Under the pieces are notes generated by a model that made no database searches, was not told the origin of the DNA, and was given only the letters and a program-made list of their open reading frames with translations. Shown here in pieces: positions 13,885 through 23,161 of a stretch of DNA of 64,000 nucleotides. The stretch spans positions 1 to 64,000 of the forward strand of contig NZ_GL877881.1 of assembly GCF_000194155.1 (NCBI RefSeq). Direction: 5' to 3'. The DNA comes from Saccharopolyspora spinosa NRRL 18395. GTDB lineage: Bacteria > Actinomycetota > Actinomycetes > Mycobacteriales > Pseudonocardiaceae. The position numbers were made by a program, and so were the translations under genes. Positions within the stretch are counted from its first letter, which is position 1; the number at the start of each line of letters is the position of its first letter.

Positions 13885-15621
13885 ATGGTGGGCCCGATGT
13901 TGGTGACGCAGCGCGATGATCCCGGGGACGCCGGGCCGCAGGCCTTGCCCGAGACCTTGCTCAACCTACTCGGCCAGTTGTCCCCGGCCGCGCCCGTCGA
14001 CCCGGCCCGTTCGGCGCTGGTGGACCAGGCGGTCTCGGTCTTGCGGCGGCCCGGGTTCGACACGCTGTTGTCTTTGCCGCAGTTGGCATTCGAGCCGTTC
14101 GACTACCAGCGGGAGACCGCGTCCACCGTATTGCGGCGCATGAGAGGCCGGGCGATCCTCGCCGACGAGGTCGGGCTGGGCAAGACCATCGAAGCCGGAC
14201 TGATCGCCTCCGAGCTACGGCTTCGGGGCTTGGCCGACCGGACATTGGTGATCACCCCAGCTGGCCTGGTCGAGCAGTGGCGGGACGAACTGGAACGCAA
14301 GTTCGGCCTGCCCACCGCGATCGTAACCGGCAAGGATCGGGCGATCGATGAACGCGGAAACCGGCCGGTGCTGCTGGCCTCGCTGGCCGCGGCCCGCCGG
14401 GACCCGCTGAAGGCCGAACTCACCGGCGCCGGATGGGACCTGGTGATCGCCGACGAGGCACACCGGCTGCGGTCCGCGCGCAGCGCATCGGGAAAACTGA
14501 TCCGGGCGTTGAGTGCGCGGTTCCTCCTGCTGTTGACGGCCACCCCGGTGGAAAACCGTCTGCAGGATCTGTACGAGATGATTTCCCTTGTCGCACCCGG
14601 ATTGCTCGGCACACCGGCGCAGTTCCGCGCCCGGCACGTCGCCGCCGGTGGCGACGTGAACAGCCCTCGCAATCTGGCGGAGCTGCGGAGCAGGACCCGC
14701 CAGGTGATGGTGCGCCACCGGCGCAGCGAAGTCGCGCTACGGCTACCGCAACGCCTGGCCGAGACCACGCTGGTCACCCCGGACACCGACGAGCAGGCTC
14801 TGTATGCGGAGCTGACCGAGCGAATCCGAGTCGAGGCAAAGGAAGCGCCCGCCGCACGGCGACTGGCGCTGCGCGCGGTCGCTAGGCTGGCCGGTTCCAC
14901 ACCGGCGGCGGCCGCGCCGACCATGACCAAACTCGGCTGGACCGATCTGGCGGCCACGGCGAAGTCGATCACCTATCCGGCCAAACTTCGCGTGCTGACG
15001 GCGAAGCTGGGCGAGTACGCGGCGCGCGGGGAGAAGGTGCTGGTGTTCACCGCTTTCCGGCAGACCCTGGACACGGTCGCCGAAGCGGCACGGGCGGCGG
15101 GGATCAGCGCCGTCGTCTACCACGGCGGCCTGCCCCGGGCAGAGAAGGAGCGGGTGATCGGAGCCTTCCGCGACACCGAACAGGTGTTGCTGTCCACGGA
15201 ATCCGCCGGCGAAGGCCGCAACCTCCAGTTCTGTCACGTCATGATCAACCTCGACTTGCCGTGGAACCCCATGCAGATCGAACAGCGCCTCGGCCGTCTG
15301 CACCGGGTCGGCCAGACCCACGATGTGCTGCTGACCAACCTGGCCTGCCGGGGAACCATCGAGGAACGGGTCTTGCACGTTCTGGAGACCAAAATCAACA
15401 TGTTCGAGCTCGTCGTCGGGGAACTCGACATGATCCTTGGCCGGATCGACGAGGATTTCGACTTCGAAAAGGCGGTGTTCGAGGCCTTCGCCTCGACCGA
15501 GAACGAATCCGCATTCGCCCGCCGCATGGACGAAATCGGCGAAGAACTCGCGGCGGCACGCACGTCCTACCTGGCGGATCGGCGCAATGTCGATGCCCTG
15601 GCCGGGGAGGACAACGAATGA
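13885..15621 (+). CDS. SNF2/RapA-like helicase-type ATPase
   Basis: A 578-residue superfamily 2 ATPase. Motif I is DEVGLGKTIEA at residues 94-104, motif II is DEAH at 190-193, motif III is LLTATP. The C-terminal lobe shows VLVFTAFRQTLDTVAEAA, LSTESAGEGRNLQFCHVMINLDLPWNPMQIEQRLGRLHRVGQ, which is the SNF2/HepA pattern. There is no obvious extra DNA-binding domain, so targeting may come from its partner. The start is ATG 13885 or 13897. It overlaps the next gene by four bases (ATGA), so both are made together. Such ATPases move along or remodel double-stranded DNA; a defence or repair role is possible but unproven. Confidence 0.85.
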   Translation: MVGPMLVTQRDDPGDAGPQALPETLLNLLGQLSPAAPVDPARSALVDQAVSVLRRPGFDTLLSLPQLAFEPFDYQRETASTVLRRMRGRAILADEVGLGKTIEAGLIASELRLRGLADRTLVITPAGLVEQWRDELERKFGLPTAIVTGKDRAIDERGNRPVLLASLAAARRDPLKAELTGAGWDLVIADEAHRLRSARSASGKLIRALSARFLLLLTATPVENRLQDLYEMISLVAPGLLGTPAQFRARHVAAGGDVNSPRNLAELRSRTRQVMVRHRRSEVALRLPQRLAETTLVTPDTDEQALYAELTERIRVEAKEAPAARRLALRAVARLAGSTPAAAAPTMTKLGWTDLAATAKSITYPAKLRVLTAKLGEYAARGEKVLVFTAFRQTLDTVAEAARAAGISAVVYHGGLPRAEKERVIGAFRDTEQVLLSTESAGEGRNLQFCHVMINLDLPWNPMQIEQRLGRLHRVGQTHDVLLTNLACRGTIEERVLHVLETKINMFELVVGELDMILGRIDEDFDFEKAVFEAFASTENESAFARRMDEIGEELAAARTSYLADRRNVDALAGEDNE

Positions 15622-17525
15622 CCAGCCGCCGCAACCCCGCCTTCGCTTTCTGGCTGGACTACCTGGACTCCCGGGGCGGGCTGTGGGAACCCTCGGGCGA
15701 GGCGGTGCTGACGGTTCTGCCCGACCAGTTGGCCGCCGCGCACGACCTGCCGGAGTCCACGCTGATCACCGATGATCCGGACATCGCCCGGGAAGATGGC
15801 GTGCAGTTCCTCGGTGCCGGACATCCCGAGATCGACTCGGCCGCCGGAGCCGTCATCGACGCCGCCGACGTCGGGACACTCACCCTGCCCCACGGCTCGA
15901 AACCGATGTCCACCGAAGACCTGCTTGCGTTGATCCGCGACCGCATGCCCGTCGACCACGGCCGGATCGACGCGACCGGCGCACCGATCCGGACCCATCG
16001 TGCGACGCTGCGACTGGGTGCGCTGGTCAGCCACACCGTCTCGGCCGAGGAGCAGTTCACCGAAGTCTCCGAATGCATGCTCGACGTCGCGTCGCTGATC
16101 GCCTGGCCCGAGCACGCCGCGGCCCGGGTACGAGACGTCATGGCCGCCACCGACACCGGACCAGCGCGCCACATCCCGGGAAACGCCCTGATCCCAGCGC
16201 TAGCCGCCACGCATTCGGTACTCGACGAGGCGGCCGTGTCGCGAGGCCGAGTACTGGCCCAGACTGCGGATGCCGAGCGCGCCGCCGAGACCACCCGGGC
16301 CAACGAGTACTACGCCGCGGCGCTCGCCGCCATCGAAAAACGCCGCACCGATGCCGATCCAGACCGCGCGGCCCTGCTGGACGCCCGCGCCCAGGCCACG
16401 ATCGCCGAGCGTGATCGACGGCTGGCCGAGATCGGCGAGAAATACCGCCACCAGCACAAGCTGCGGCCCTACCGGCTGCACATCATCGACCTGCCCGCCT
16501 GGCGTCTGGCCACCGATATCCGACGTGGCGACCGCCGCTGGCCCGTCGTCTTCGACTACCTGCCATTGCTAGGTGACCTCGCTCCCACTCGCTGCCCGAA
16601 CTGCGACGTCCGCGCGCCGCTGGTGGCGACGAAGACCCACCTCGGTTGCAGTGCCTGTTCCCCTGTCAAAACGACGCCGCCCCCGGCTGCGCCTTCGCCA
16701 CCATCCCGGAACCAAGCCGCCCAGCCGACGCGGGAAAATCCCGGCAAGACACCTAAAACGGTGCCTACGAAAGAGAAGGCGGCTGCACCCCCGCGAGCCG
16801 ACCGGAAGCAGCCTGTCGCCCAGCCGGTTCTGCCGGGCAAGGCCGAGGAACTGGAAGCCGCGGCATTCTGGAACTACATCGGCGCGGGTGAAAACCGGAA
16901 ACTCGCCCGGCTCATCGCTCCGGACTCTCCGCTGGCCGCTCTCACCCGCCTCTACGGCAGCGCCGGCGCCCTGCGCGGAATCGGCGTCCCCACCGGCCAC
17001 ACGCCGATGAAATTCACCTGCCAGAACTACGACCATCCGGTCTCCGGACAACGCGGCGGCACCGCGGGCACGCTTTACACCGACCATGGCACTTTCCCGT
17101 ACCTGCTGCTGTGGTCACCCGATCGGCTGCTGGAAGAAATCTTCCCCTACGCGGCCCCCTGGCATCTCGGGATGGCCGCCCGGATGCGACTCAAGCCAAT
17201 CACCCACGCTCCACCCGCACATCACAAGCTCGACACCGTGGCCGGGCTCCTCCTCGACCGCACGACCGCACGCCACGGCCTGACCTTCACCGCCCGCTGC
17301 CTGGCGGCCTGGTGGCGCCTCCCGAGCCCCGAAGACCTCCTCACCCGGTTCTCACCCCGGGTCATCGCGGCAACCGTCGACCGGGCGATCCGCTACTGGT
17401 CCGGCACCGGAAACGCCACCTACCCCGACGCAGCCGTTGCCTTCAACGCGGACGAGTCCGCCGTCCGCAAGGCCACCGCCGTGCTCCAGAAACAACTCCG
17501 ACTCGACAGCACCCGGAACTGGTGA
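15618..17525 (+). CDS. zinc-ribbon/coiled-coil partner of the SNF2-like ATPase
   Basis: A 635-residue protein I do not recognise as a named family. Residues 1-200 form an acidic N-terminal region. Residues ~215-285 are strongly helical and charged (DPDRAALLDARAQATIAERD), a likely coiled coil. Residues 326-347 carry CPNC...CSAC, a probable zinc ribbon. A Pro/Lys-rich linker follows (about 350-405), then a C-terminal domain with aromatic motifs (FWNYIGAGENRKLARLIAP, PYLLLWSPDRLLEEIFPYAAPWHLGMAARMRLKP). The ATG overlaps the ATPase stop, suggesting a stoichiometric complex. No nuclease motif is evident. What it binds is unknown. Confidence 0.75.
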   Translation: MTSRRNPAFAFWLDYLDSRGGLWEPSGEAVLTVLPDQLAAAHDLPESTLITDDPDIAREDGVQFLGAGHPEIDSAAGAVIDAADVGTLTLPHGSKPMSTEDLLALIRDRMPVDHGRIDATGAPIRTHRATLRLGALVSHTVSAEEQFTEVSECMLDVASLIAWPEHAAARVRDVMAATDTGPARHIPGNALIPALAATHSVLDEAAVSRGRVLAQTADAERAAETTRANEYYAAALAAIEKRRTDADPDRAALLDARAQATIAERDRRLAEIGEKYRHQHKLRPYRLHIIDLPAWRLATDIRRGDRRWPVVFDYLPLLGDLAPTRCPNCDVRAPLVATKTHLGCSACSPVKTTPPPAAPSPPSRNQAAQPTRENPGKTPKTVPTKEKAAAPPRADRKQPVAQPVLPGKAEELEAAAFWNYIGAGENRKLARLIAPDSPLAALTRLYGSAGALRGIGVPTGHTPMKFTCQNYDHPVSGQRGGTAGTLYTDHGTFPYLLLWSPDRLLEEIFPYAAPWHLGMAARMRLKPITHAPPAHHKLDTVAGLLLDRTTARHGLTFTARCLAAWWRLPSPEDLLTRFSPRVIAATVDRAIRYWSGTGNATYPDAAVAFNADESAVRKATAVLQKQLRLDSTRNW

Positions 17526-17730
17526 ATCCGTAGCCCCTACCGAGGCGCACGCGGACTCTCGTGGTCGTCGCGGTTGTCCACTACGCATGCCCGCAGTCGC
17601 GGCATGTGCAGGACATGTTGGCCGCGGTTGTGTTGCGCCACCGCCCCGGCCTTAACGAGGCGGTCACGCGCCCGGCTTTTCGGCACCCCGCTTCGAGATC
17701 GATGGGGCCCGACCGGCATCATCGTTGCCG

Positions 17731-18315
17731 ATGACGATGACCCCACCCCGCCCCGGCAAGGTGGCCCACCGCGATTCAACGTCGAGTCCGGTCGGTCGGC
17801 GGGTGCGGTTGCGGCAGGTCGAGCCTGCGGACCGGCGCACCCTGATGCGGTTCGACCGGGAGTCCTCGCGCGAACACTTCCCGAGATTCGACGGATTCCG
17901 GCATTGGGCGGCGCACCGGGCGAACCACCCGGAATCCGGCGACGACATCCAGCTCGCCATCGAGACCCTGCACGACCGAACCCTGGTCGGCTCGATGTTC
18001 ACCAGCCAGGCCGAACCCGGGTCCGGCCGGTTCAGCTACGGCATCGGGATCGGCCCGCAGCACCGTCGGCGCGGCTACGCCGCCGACGCGATCCGCACCC
18101 TGCTCGCGCACATGTTCGGGCGGGGCCGCTACCGCAAATGCGAGGTCGGGATCTACGACGGCAACCTCGCTTCCCTTGCGCTGCACGGCAAACTCGGCTT
18201 CCGCGAGGAAGGCCGCCTGCGCGACCCGGAGTTCCTGTGCGGCGGGGCCCAGTACCTCGTGCTGATGGGTATCACCGCGACCGAGTTCGGGGCCCACAAC
18301 TTCACTCGCCGATGA
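17731..18315 (+). CDS. GNAT-family N-acetyltransferase
   Basis: About 194 residues from the ATG at 17731 (a TTG at 17725 and an ATG at 17737 are also possible). RLRQVEPADRRTLMRFDRE starts the fold, and the acetyl-CoA loop is IGIGPQHRRRGYAADAIRTLLAHMF (Q/R-x-x-R-G-Y-A). The C-terminus KCEVGIYDGNLASLALHGKLGFREEGRLRD is typical of RimJ/RimL-like enzymes that acetylate N-termini or small amines. The substrate cannot be told. Its 3' end overlaps that of the convergent ATPase gene by 14 bases. Confidence 0.85.
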   Translation: MTMTPPRPGKVAHRDSTSSPVGRRVRLRQVEPADRRTLMRFDRESSREHFPRFDGFRHWAAHRANHPESGDDIQLAIETLHDRTLVGSMFTSQAEPGSGRFSYGIGIGPQHRRRGYAADAIRTLLAHMFGRGRYRKCEVGIYDGNLASLALHGKLGFREEGRLRDPEFLCGGAQYLVLMGITATEFGAHNFTRR

Positions 18316-20053
18316 CCGGCGGCGCCGACCCGTGCGTGCCGCCGCCGAAGAAGTCCTCCGTGCCCTGGTACAGGTGCAACGCCCCTCGGTGCTCCTGATC
18401 TTCGAAGGCGCGCGAACCACCACCGGAGAGGGCGATTCCGCCGTCCAGCGGCTGGCCGTAGCCGGACTGCTCCAACCGCCGCCGGAGATACCGCTGCAAC
18501 CCGGTGAGCTCCAATGCACCGTTGTTCGCGACGAAGCGATGCAGATCCCGCACGCATGCGACGACGACTGCTGCGGCGGAATCCCTTGCGGCTTCGACGA
18601 ACATGTCGAACCAGGACTGCGCGGTCGCGGCATCGACGTCACACGCCGCCGCGCAGTGCTCCAGGGCGGCCGGCAACCAGCGGTGCGCAGCCCAGCACAG
18701 CCGGTGGTAGAACTCCTCGACCAGCAGCGCCCGCCATTCCCAGTCGTACCAGGCGGATTCACCCGGCAACGCGAGTTCCTCGCGGCACCGCTGGAAGTGC
18801 TCGGCAAGCGTTTGGTGGCGCTGCCGGAAGCGCCGCGGCGCGCGGCCGCGTTCGTAGCGCACCATCGTCTCCCGGACCACCTGGTGGTACTGGAGACGGC
18901 CCTGGTGTTCGTGGACGAACGGCCGGTCGCGCAGCCACCGGAACAGATCGCCGGTGGCATTCTCGGAGCCCAACGCGGCCAGGACGTCTTCGTCCAGCGC
19001 CCGGGGAAGCGCCGCCAGCACGGCGTCGTCGCGGCGCTGCTGCTCGGGAACCCAGTTCAGGAATCGCGCGACCGCCATACCCGTCGGGTCGTGCGCATCG
19101 TGCCCTGACTCAGCCAGGGTCGCGACCAGCAGCGGAAGCCCACCTGACAGTTCGACCACGACGTCCACGAACTCCGGATCGCGGACGCCCCTGCGGTCCA
19201 GCAGGGTTCTGGCTTCCTCGGAAGTGAACGGGTCGAGCCGCCAGGTCACGCTGATCGACGAGTACTCGCCCCAGTTGTTGGGATCCAGCGGGTGCTGTCC
19301 GGCGATGCCGAGGAGCAGGGTGAGGGGAAGTTCGCCGTAGTGCCCTTGCAGCATGCGCAGCAGCCACGGCTCGATGACCTCGGAGGTGCGCTCGTAGTTG
19401 TCGAACAGCATCACCAACTGCCGGTGCTGGGCGATTTTCCGCAGGTCGTCGACCAGGAACGGGGTGAGCTCCTCGACGGGCGACAGCAGCAACCGGACAT
19501 CGGCCTGGCTGCCGAACTTCCGCGCGAAGTAGGCCCGGCACTGCTCCATCCACGCCTGGAGCTTCTCCGGTGGGACGGCGTCGGCAACCGGTCCGAGCCC
19601 CGGCGCGGCCATACGCACCACACCGAGGCCGAACCGGATCGCCGTCGACATCACCAGTTCCCGGGCCTCCGACGGCGCCTGCGGATCGGACAGCACGTCG
19701 TCGTGCCTGCGTTCGTATTCGGCGAGGCGCTGGGAGAAGCCGCGGGTCTCGCCGCCCTGGCCGGCCAGTTGGCGGGAGATCGCGCCCATCGCCGCCACCA
19801 GGTTGGACTCGTTGTCGTCGGTGACGGCGACCAGCGCGCCGTGCTGCAGCGAGATCTCCCGGAGCTGGCGCAGCAGGAACGTCTTGCCAATACCCGCCTG
19901 CCCATGCAGGCCGAACACGAACTTGCGTTGCACCGGCGGCAATTGCAGGTTCGTGCGGAAGATGCCGCACTGCAGGCCGCGACCGACGAACTCGCCGCCC
20001 TGCCGCTGCCGCAGGATCTCCTGCAGGCTCCGTGCGCCCCCAGCTCCGACCAC
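18302..20053 (-). CDS. STAND-type AAA+ ATPase
   Basis: A 583-residue protein with an N-terminal P-loop NTPase. Walker A is GQAGIGKT near residue 52, and the likely Walker B is LVMLFDNYE near residue 215. LPLTLLLGIAGQHPL and LSGGLPLLVATLAES resemble the sensor and GLPL motifs of STAND signalling ATPases. An all-helical C-terminal half (residues ~330-520) would be the winged-helix and repeat region. The last ~60 residues are Gly-rich and unlike a domain, so the C-terminus may be truncated. STAND proteins often act as sensors in regulation or phage defence; no effector domain is visible. The start is GTG 20053 with AGGA about nine bases upstream. Confidence 0.75.
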   Translation of the reverse strand: MVGAGGARSLQEILRQRQGGEFVGRGLQCGIFRTNLQLPPVQRKFVFGLHGQAGIGKTFLLRQLREISLQHGALVAVTDDNESNLVAAMGAISRQLAGQGGETRGFSQRLAEYERRHDDVLSDPQAPSEARELVMSTAIRFGLGVVRMAAPGLGPVADAVPPEKLQAWMEQCRAYFARKFGSQADVRLLLSPVEELTPFLVDDLRKIAQHRQLVMLFDNYERTSEVIEPWLLRMLQGHYGELPLTLLLGIAGQHPLDPNNWGEYSSISVTWRLDPFTSEEARTLLDRRGVRDPEFVDVVVELSGGLPLLVATLAESGHDAHDPTGMAVARFLNWVPEQQRRDDAVLAALPRALDEDVLAALGSENATGDLFRWLRDRPFVHEHQGRLQYHQVVRETMVRYERGRAPRRFRQRHQTLAEHFQRCREELALPGESAWYDWEWRALLVEEFYHRLCWAAHRWLPAALEHCAAACDVDAATAQSWFDMFVEAARDSAAAVVVACVRDLHRFVANNGALELTGLQRYLRRRLEQSGYGQPLDGGIALSGGGSRAFEDQEHRGALHLYQGTEDFFGGGTHGSAPPVIGE

Positions 20054-20123
20054 TCGAGCATCCTGCCAGGAAGTCGATCGAACGGGTGGCGGTTCGGGGA
20101 AAGATCCACTCCGGCCGCGCGCG

Positions 20124-20270
20124 TCAACGGGATTCGACCCGGCCCTGCCGCTCCAGGGCGTATTCCGTGGCGATTCGCAGCAGCATCTCCTTCTCCACTC
20201 GCAGGAGGTGGTTCTCCCTGCGGAGCCGGTCGAGTTCCGCTCGTTCCGCCGAGGTCAGGTCGGTGCTCAT
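20124..20270 (-). CDS. 48-residue coiled-coil protein coupled to dadA
   Basis: The ATG at 20270 overlaps the stop of the DadA-like gene (ATGA). The product, MSTDLTSAERAELDRLRREN then HLLRVEKEMLLRIATEYALE, is a single heptad-rich helix. It resembles the leucine-zipper end of IS3-family OrfA transposase proteins, but no transposase catalytic gene or terminal repeats are present, so it is either a transposase relic or a small oligomerisation protein. It ends about 70 bases before the STAND ATPase start and might belong functionally to either neighbour. Confidence 0.55.
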   Translation of the reverse strand: MSTDLTSAERAELDRLRRENHLLRVEKEMLLRIATEYALERQGRVESR

Positions 20271-21520
20271 CGCAGCGGGTCGAACGGTCGCAGGAGCGCC
20301 GGGCGCTTGCCGGTGGCGATCTGCTCCGCCAGCAGACGGCCGGTGAGCGGCCCCAACGTCAGGCCCCACATGCCGTGGCCGCCAGCGACGTAGACGCCGG
20401 TCATCTTCGTCCGCCCGATCAGCGGTAGCCCGTCGGTCGTCACCGGTCGGCCGCCGACCCACTCGTCGTGGCGCACGTCCCAGCCGACGCCCTGCAGCAG
20501 CGGTCGCGCGGAGCGCACGATCGCCTCGATGCGGCCGCGGTCCAGCGGGTCGTCCGCCGGGCGGAACTCCATCGTTCCCGCGACCCGCAGCCCGCCCTGG
20601 TACGGCGTGCAGGCGACGCGCACCGCGGGCAGGTAGATCGGGCCGGGAACGGGCTGCTCGGTCGGGACCGTGAAGGAATAGCCGCGCCCGGCGCGCACCG
20701 GGGTGCGGACGCCCAGCGGTTTCGCCAGGCGGCTCAGCCAGGAACCGGTGGCCAGCACGACCGCCTCGGCCGACACCCGCTCCTCCTGCTCGGACTTGAT
20801 GATCACCTGCTCGGCGCCGCGCAGCACGTCCCGCACCCGGAACCCGGTGCGCAGCTTGCCGCCGCGTTCGACCACCGCCTTCGCCAGGCTCCGGGTGAAC
20901 TCACCCGGGTCGACGTAGCGCTGCCCTGCCACCCGGAGCACCGCCGCGATGCGCGGCGACAGCTGCGGCACGTCAACATCCGAAGTGGACAGTTCGTGGA
21001 CTTCGATTTCCTGGCCGCAGCGGCGGATCTGCTCGAACTCGTGCCGCAGCTCGGCGACCTGCTCGGGCCTCTCGAACGCCGCCGTGATCGGCGCCAGCAC
21101 TGTCGACGCGGACACCCCGCCCGCCGTGAGCGCGTCGAAGGCGTCCAGGCACTCCGCGTTCATCGGGACGAACGCGCGCATCGACCGCTGCCAGGCCCGG
21201 GGCGTGCACCGCCGGGCGAAACCGATGAGGAACGACCACAGCCCGGGATCCACCGAGGTCGGCACGTACAGCGGGGCATCGCGGTCGAACAGCGACCGCA
21301 GCCCGTAACGCAGCACGCCCGGCTCGGGCAGCGGGATCGAGAAACCCGGCGACAGGTAACCGGCGTTGCCCCAAGACGCACCGGCCGCCACGTCCTCGCG
21401 GTCCAGCACCGTGACCTCGACGCCGTGCTCCTGCAAGAACCAAGCGGTCGACAAGCCGACCACGCCGGCACCGACCACCACCGCCCGGCGCGGAACCCCG
21501 TCGATCCCGTCCTCACGCAT
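20267..21520 (-). CDS. FAD-dependent D-amino-acid dehydrogenase/oxidase (DadA-like)
   Basis: A 417-residue flavoprotein with the dinucleotide-binding motif VVVGAGVVGLSTAWFL near residue 13 and the second FAD segment LDREDVAAGASWGNAGYLSPGF. The C-terminal VTTDGLPLIGRTKMTGVYVAGGHGMWGLTLGP is typical of DadA. It probably oxidises small D-amino acids to keto acids at the membrane. A strong GAGGAGG site precedes the ATG. A PucR-type regulator lies directly upstream on the same strand with about 100 bases between, suggesting control of D-amino-acid use. I leave the symbol blank because related enzymes act on glycine or sarcosine. Confidence 0.85.
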   Translation of the reverse strand: MREDGIDGVPRRAVVVGAGVVGLSTAWFLQEHGVEVTVLDREDVAAGASWGNAGYLSPGFSIPLPEPGVLRYGLRSLFDRDAPLYVPTSVDPGLWSFLIGFARRCTPRAWQRSMRAFVPMNAECLDAFDALTAGGVSASTVLAPITAAFERPEQVAELRHEFEQIRRCGQEIEVHELSTSDVDVPQLSPRIAAVLRVAGQRYVDPGEFTRSLAKAVVERGGKLRTGFRVRDVLRGAEQVIIKSEQEERVSAEAVVLATGSWLSRLAKPLGVRTPVRAGRGYSFTVPTEQPVPGPIYLPAVRVACTPYQGGLRVAGTMEFRPADDPLDRGRIEAIVRSARPLLQGVGWDVRHDEWVGGRPVTTDGLPLIGRTKMTGVYVAGGHGMWGLTLGPLTGRLLAEQIATGKRPALLRPFDPLR

Positions 21521-21622
21521 GCTTCCTCCTCAAACGTCCTTGAGGTTGAGCTTGCCCGGCCCGCGCCGCCCGACCAGTGTCGGAATCACACAAATCCCGG
21601 CCGCCGGATTGGCCGGAACGGA

Positions 21623-23140
21623 CTACACGGCGAGCGCGATGATCATCGCGAGCCTGGCGTCGGGATCGTCGAGGGCCAGCGGCGTCAGCTCGGCCATCTT
21701 CCGCATCCGGTACCGGACCGTGTTCGGGTGGACCGCCAGCCTCGCCGCCGCAGCACCCAAATCGCCCTGGCACTCCAGCCACGCGCGAAGCGTTTCGACG
21801 TAGCTGGTGCCGTGCTCGCGGTCGTGGCGGCGGAGCGCGACCACTGGGCCGCGATCCGGGGCGCGGCCGGTCGCTGCGGCGTGCCGCAGCCGCCGCAGCA
21901 GGATCTCGTGCCACGCGTCGTCGTAAACCACGGCCGGGACCCGGTCCACCCTCGTCGCATGGATCGCCAAGCTCTCGTCGGCTTCCCGCCTGCTGTCCAC
22001 CAGCTCCATCGGCTCGGCCGGTCCACCCACGCCGACGAGGACAGTAGCGTCGCCGGCGAGCTCGCGGACCAGGGCTCGCGCCCAATTGCAGGCGGGCTCG
22101 GCGTCGTCGTGCGGCAGGATCGTGTAGACGGTGTTCGCGAACAGTGCGCTGCGACCGGGTCGTGACCAGCCGAAACCCGTTGTCGCACGTTCGAACGCGA
22201 GCAGCGGGACGGCCTCCGGCGCGCCGCCGACGTGCACCTGCACGGCCACCACTCGGTACCTCCGGCTGCGCAGGCCCAGGCGGCTCAGCACCGCGGCGGC
22301 GTCCGCATGCCCCTCCAGCAGGCCGATGACCAGGTCGGATTCGACCTGCCGCTCCAGGTCAGCGCTGGCCCGGGCGCGCAGTAGGTGCAGCGCGGCGGTA
22401 CGAGCGCCGCTGACCAGCGCGGCCCGGTGCGCGCCGGTGAGCTCGTGCTCGGTCAGGACCCAGATCGAGCCCAGCAGTTCCTTGCCCGCCCGGACCGCCA
22501 CCACGGCCCGGCCCTGCACGGACTCCGGTTCTAGCGGAGCCACGAAGATCGGCTCGTCGGAAGTCTCAAGGTGCCGGAAAGTCCCGCGCTCGACGAGCTT
22601 CCGGCGGATCTCCGCAGGCACCTGCCGCCCCAGGATCGTGGCCATCCGGGCGCGGTCGGCACTGTGCTGCCGGCTGGAATACGCGAGCACGCCGGAGCGG
22701 TGGTCCTCGATCGTCACCGGGCCGCCGACGGAGTCGGCGAGCGCGTCAGCCAGCGCGAACAGGTCGGTCGGGCCCCGCCCGGCCTCGGTTTCCCGGCCTT
22801 CCAGCACCAGCCCGTAGACGACGCCCGCGAGCTGCCCCCACGACACGGCCGGGTCGACGAGCACGACCGTCACGTCTCGTGCCCGGGCCGCCGCGAGCGC
22901 CTGCTCGTCGAGGTCAGCGCAGCGGAACACGACGACGCTGGCGTGGGCTGCCGAGAGCAGTTCCGCCGCCCCGCCCGGCTCGACGCCGACGGCGAGCAGC
23001 ACGTCCTCACCGCCTGGGGCGGGATCGGCCGGGTCGTGCAGCGCCACCGAACGCAGCTCCGTCGACCTGCTCCGGGGCGGGCTGCCCAGCCGGGCCCCGA
23101 AGCCGCCGAGAACGTTGATCAACCGATCGAGCTTGACCAC
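21623..23140 (-). CDS. PucR-family transcriptional regulator
   Basis: A 505-residue regulator starting GTG at 23140 behind GGGAG. The N-terminal ~130 residues fit the PucR purine-catabolism-type domain (LAVGVEPGGAAELLSAAHASVVVFR). The middle holds a GAF/GGDEF-like region (TIEDHRSGVLAYSS ... RAVVAVRAGKELLGSIWVL). The C-terminal helix-turn-helix is WLECQGDLGAAAARLAVHPNTVRYRMRKM, the PF13556 hallmark. It lies upstream of and parallel to the DadA-like gene, and a perfect palindrome lies just before its own start, which could be an operator or the pheT terminator. Confidence 0.9.
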   Translation of the reverse strand: MVKLDRLINVLGGFGARLGSPPRSRSTELRSVALHDPADPAPGGEDVLLAVGVEPGGAAELLSAAHASVVVFRCADLDEQALAAARARDVTVVLVDPAVSWGQLAGVVYGLVLEGRETEAGRGPTDLFALADALADSVGGPVTIEDHRSGVLAYSSRQHSADRARMATILGRQVPAEIRRKLVERGTFRHLETSDEPIFVAPLEPESVQGRAVVAVRAGKELLGSIWVLTEHELTGAHRAALVSGARTAALHLLRARASADLERQVESDLVIGLLEGHADAAAVLSRLGLRSRRYRVVAVQVHVGGAPEAVPLLAFERATTGFGWSRPGRSALFANTVYTILPHDDAEPACNWARALVRELAGDATVLVGVGGPAEPMELVDSRREADESLAIHATRVDRVPAVVYDDAWHEILLRRLRHAAATGRAPDRGPVVALRRHDREHGTSYVETLRAWLECQGDLGAAAARLAVHPNTVRYRMRKMAELTPLALDDPDARLAMIIALAV

Positions 23141-23161
23141 GGCGACTCCCTGATGGCCAAG

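Noticed and set aside
13885-17525. Assignment of the SNF2 pair to the DISARM defence system
   Set aside because: DISARM needs a DUF1998 protein, usually with a PLD protein and a methylase; none of these is encoded here.
20124-20270. A complete IS3 insertion sequence around the zipper-like small gene
   Set aside because: No OrfB integrase, no terminal inverted repeats and no target duplication are visible.
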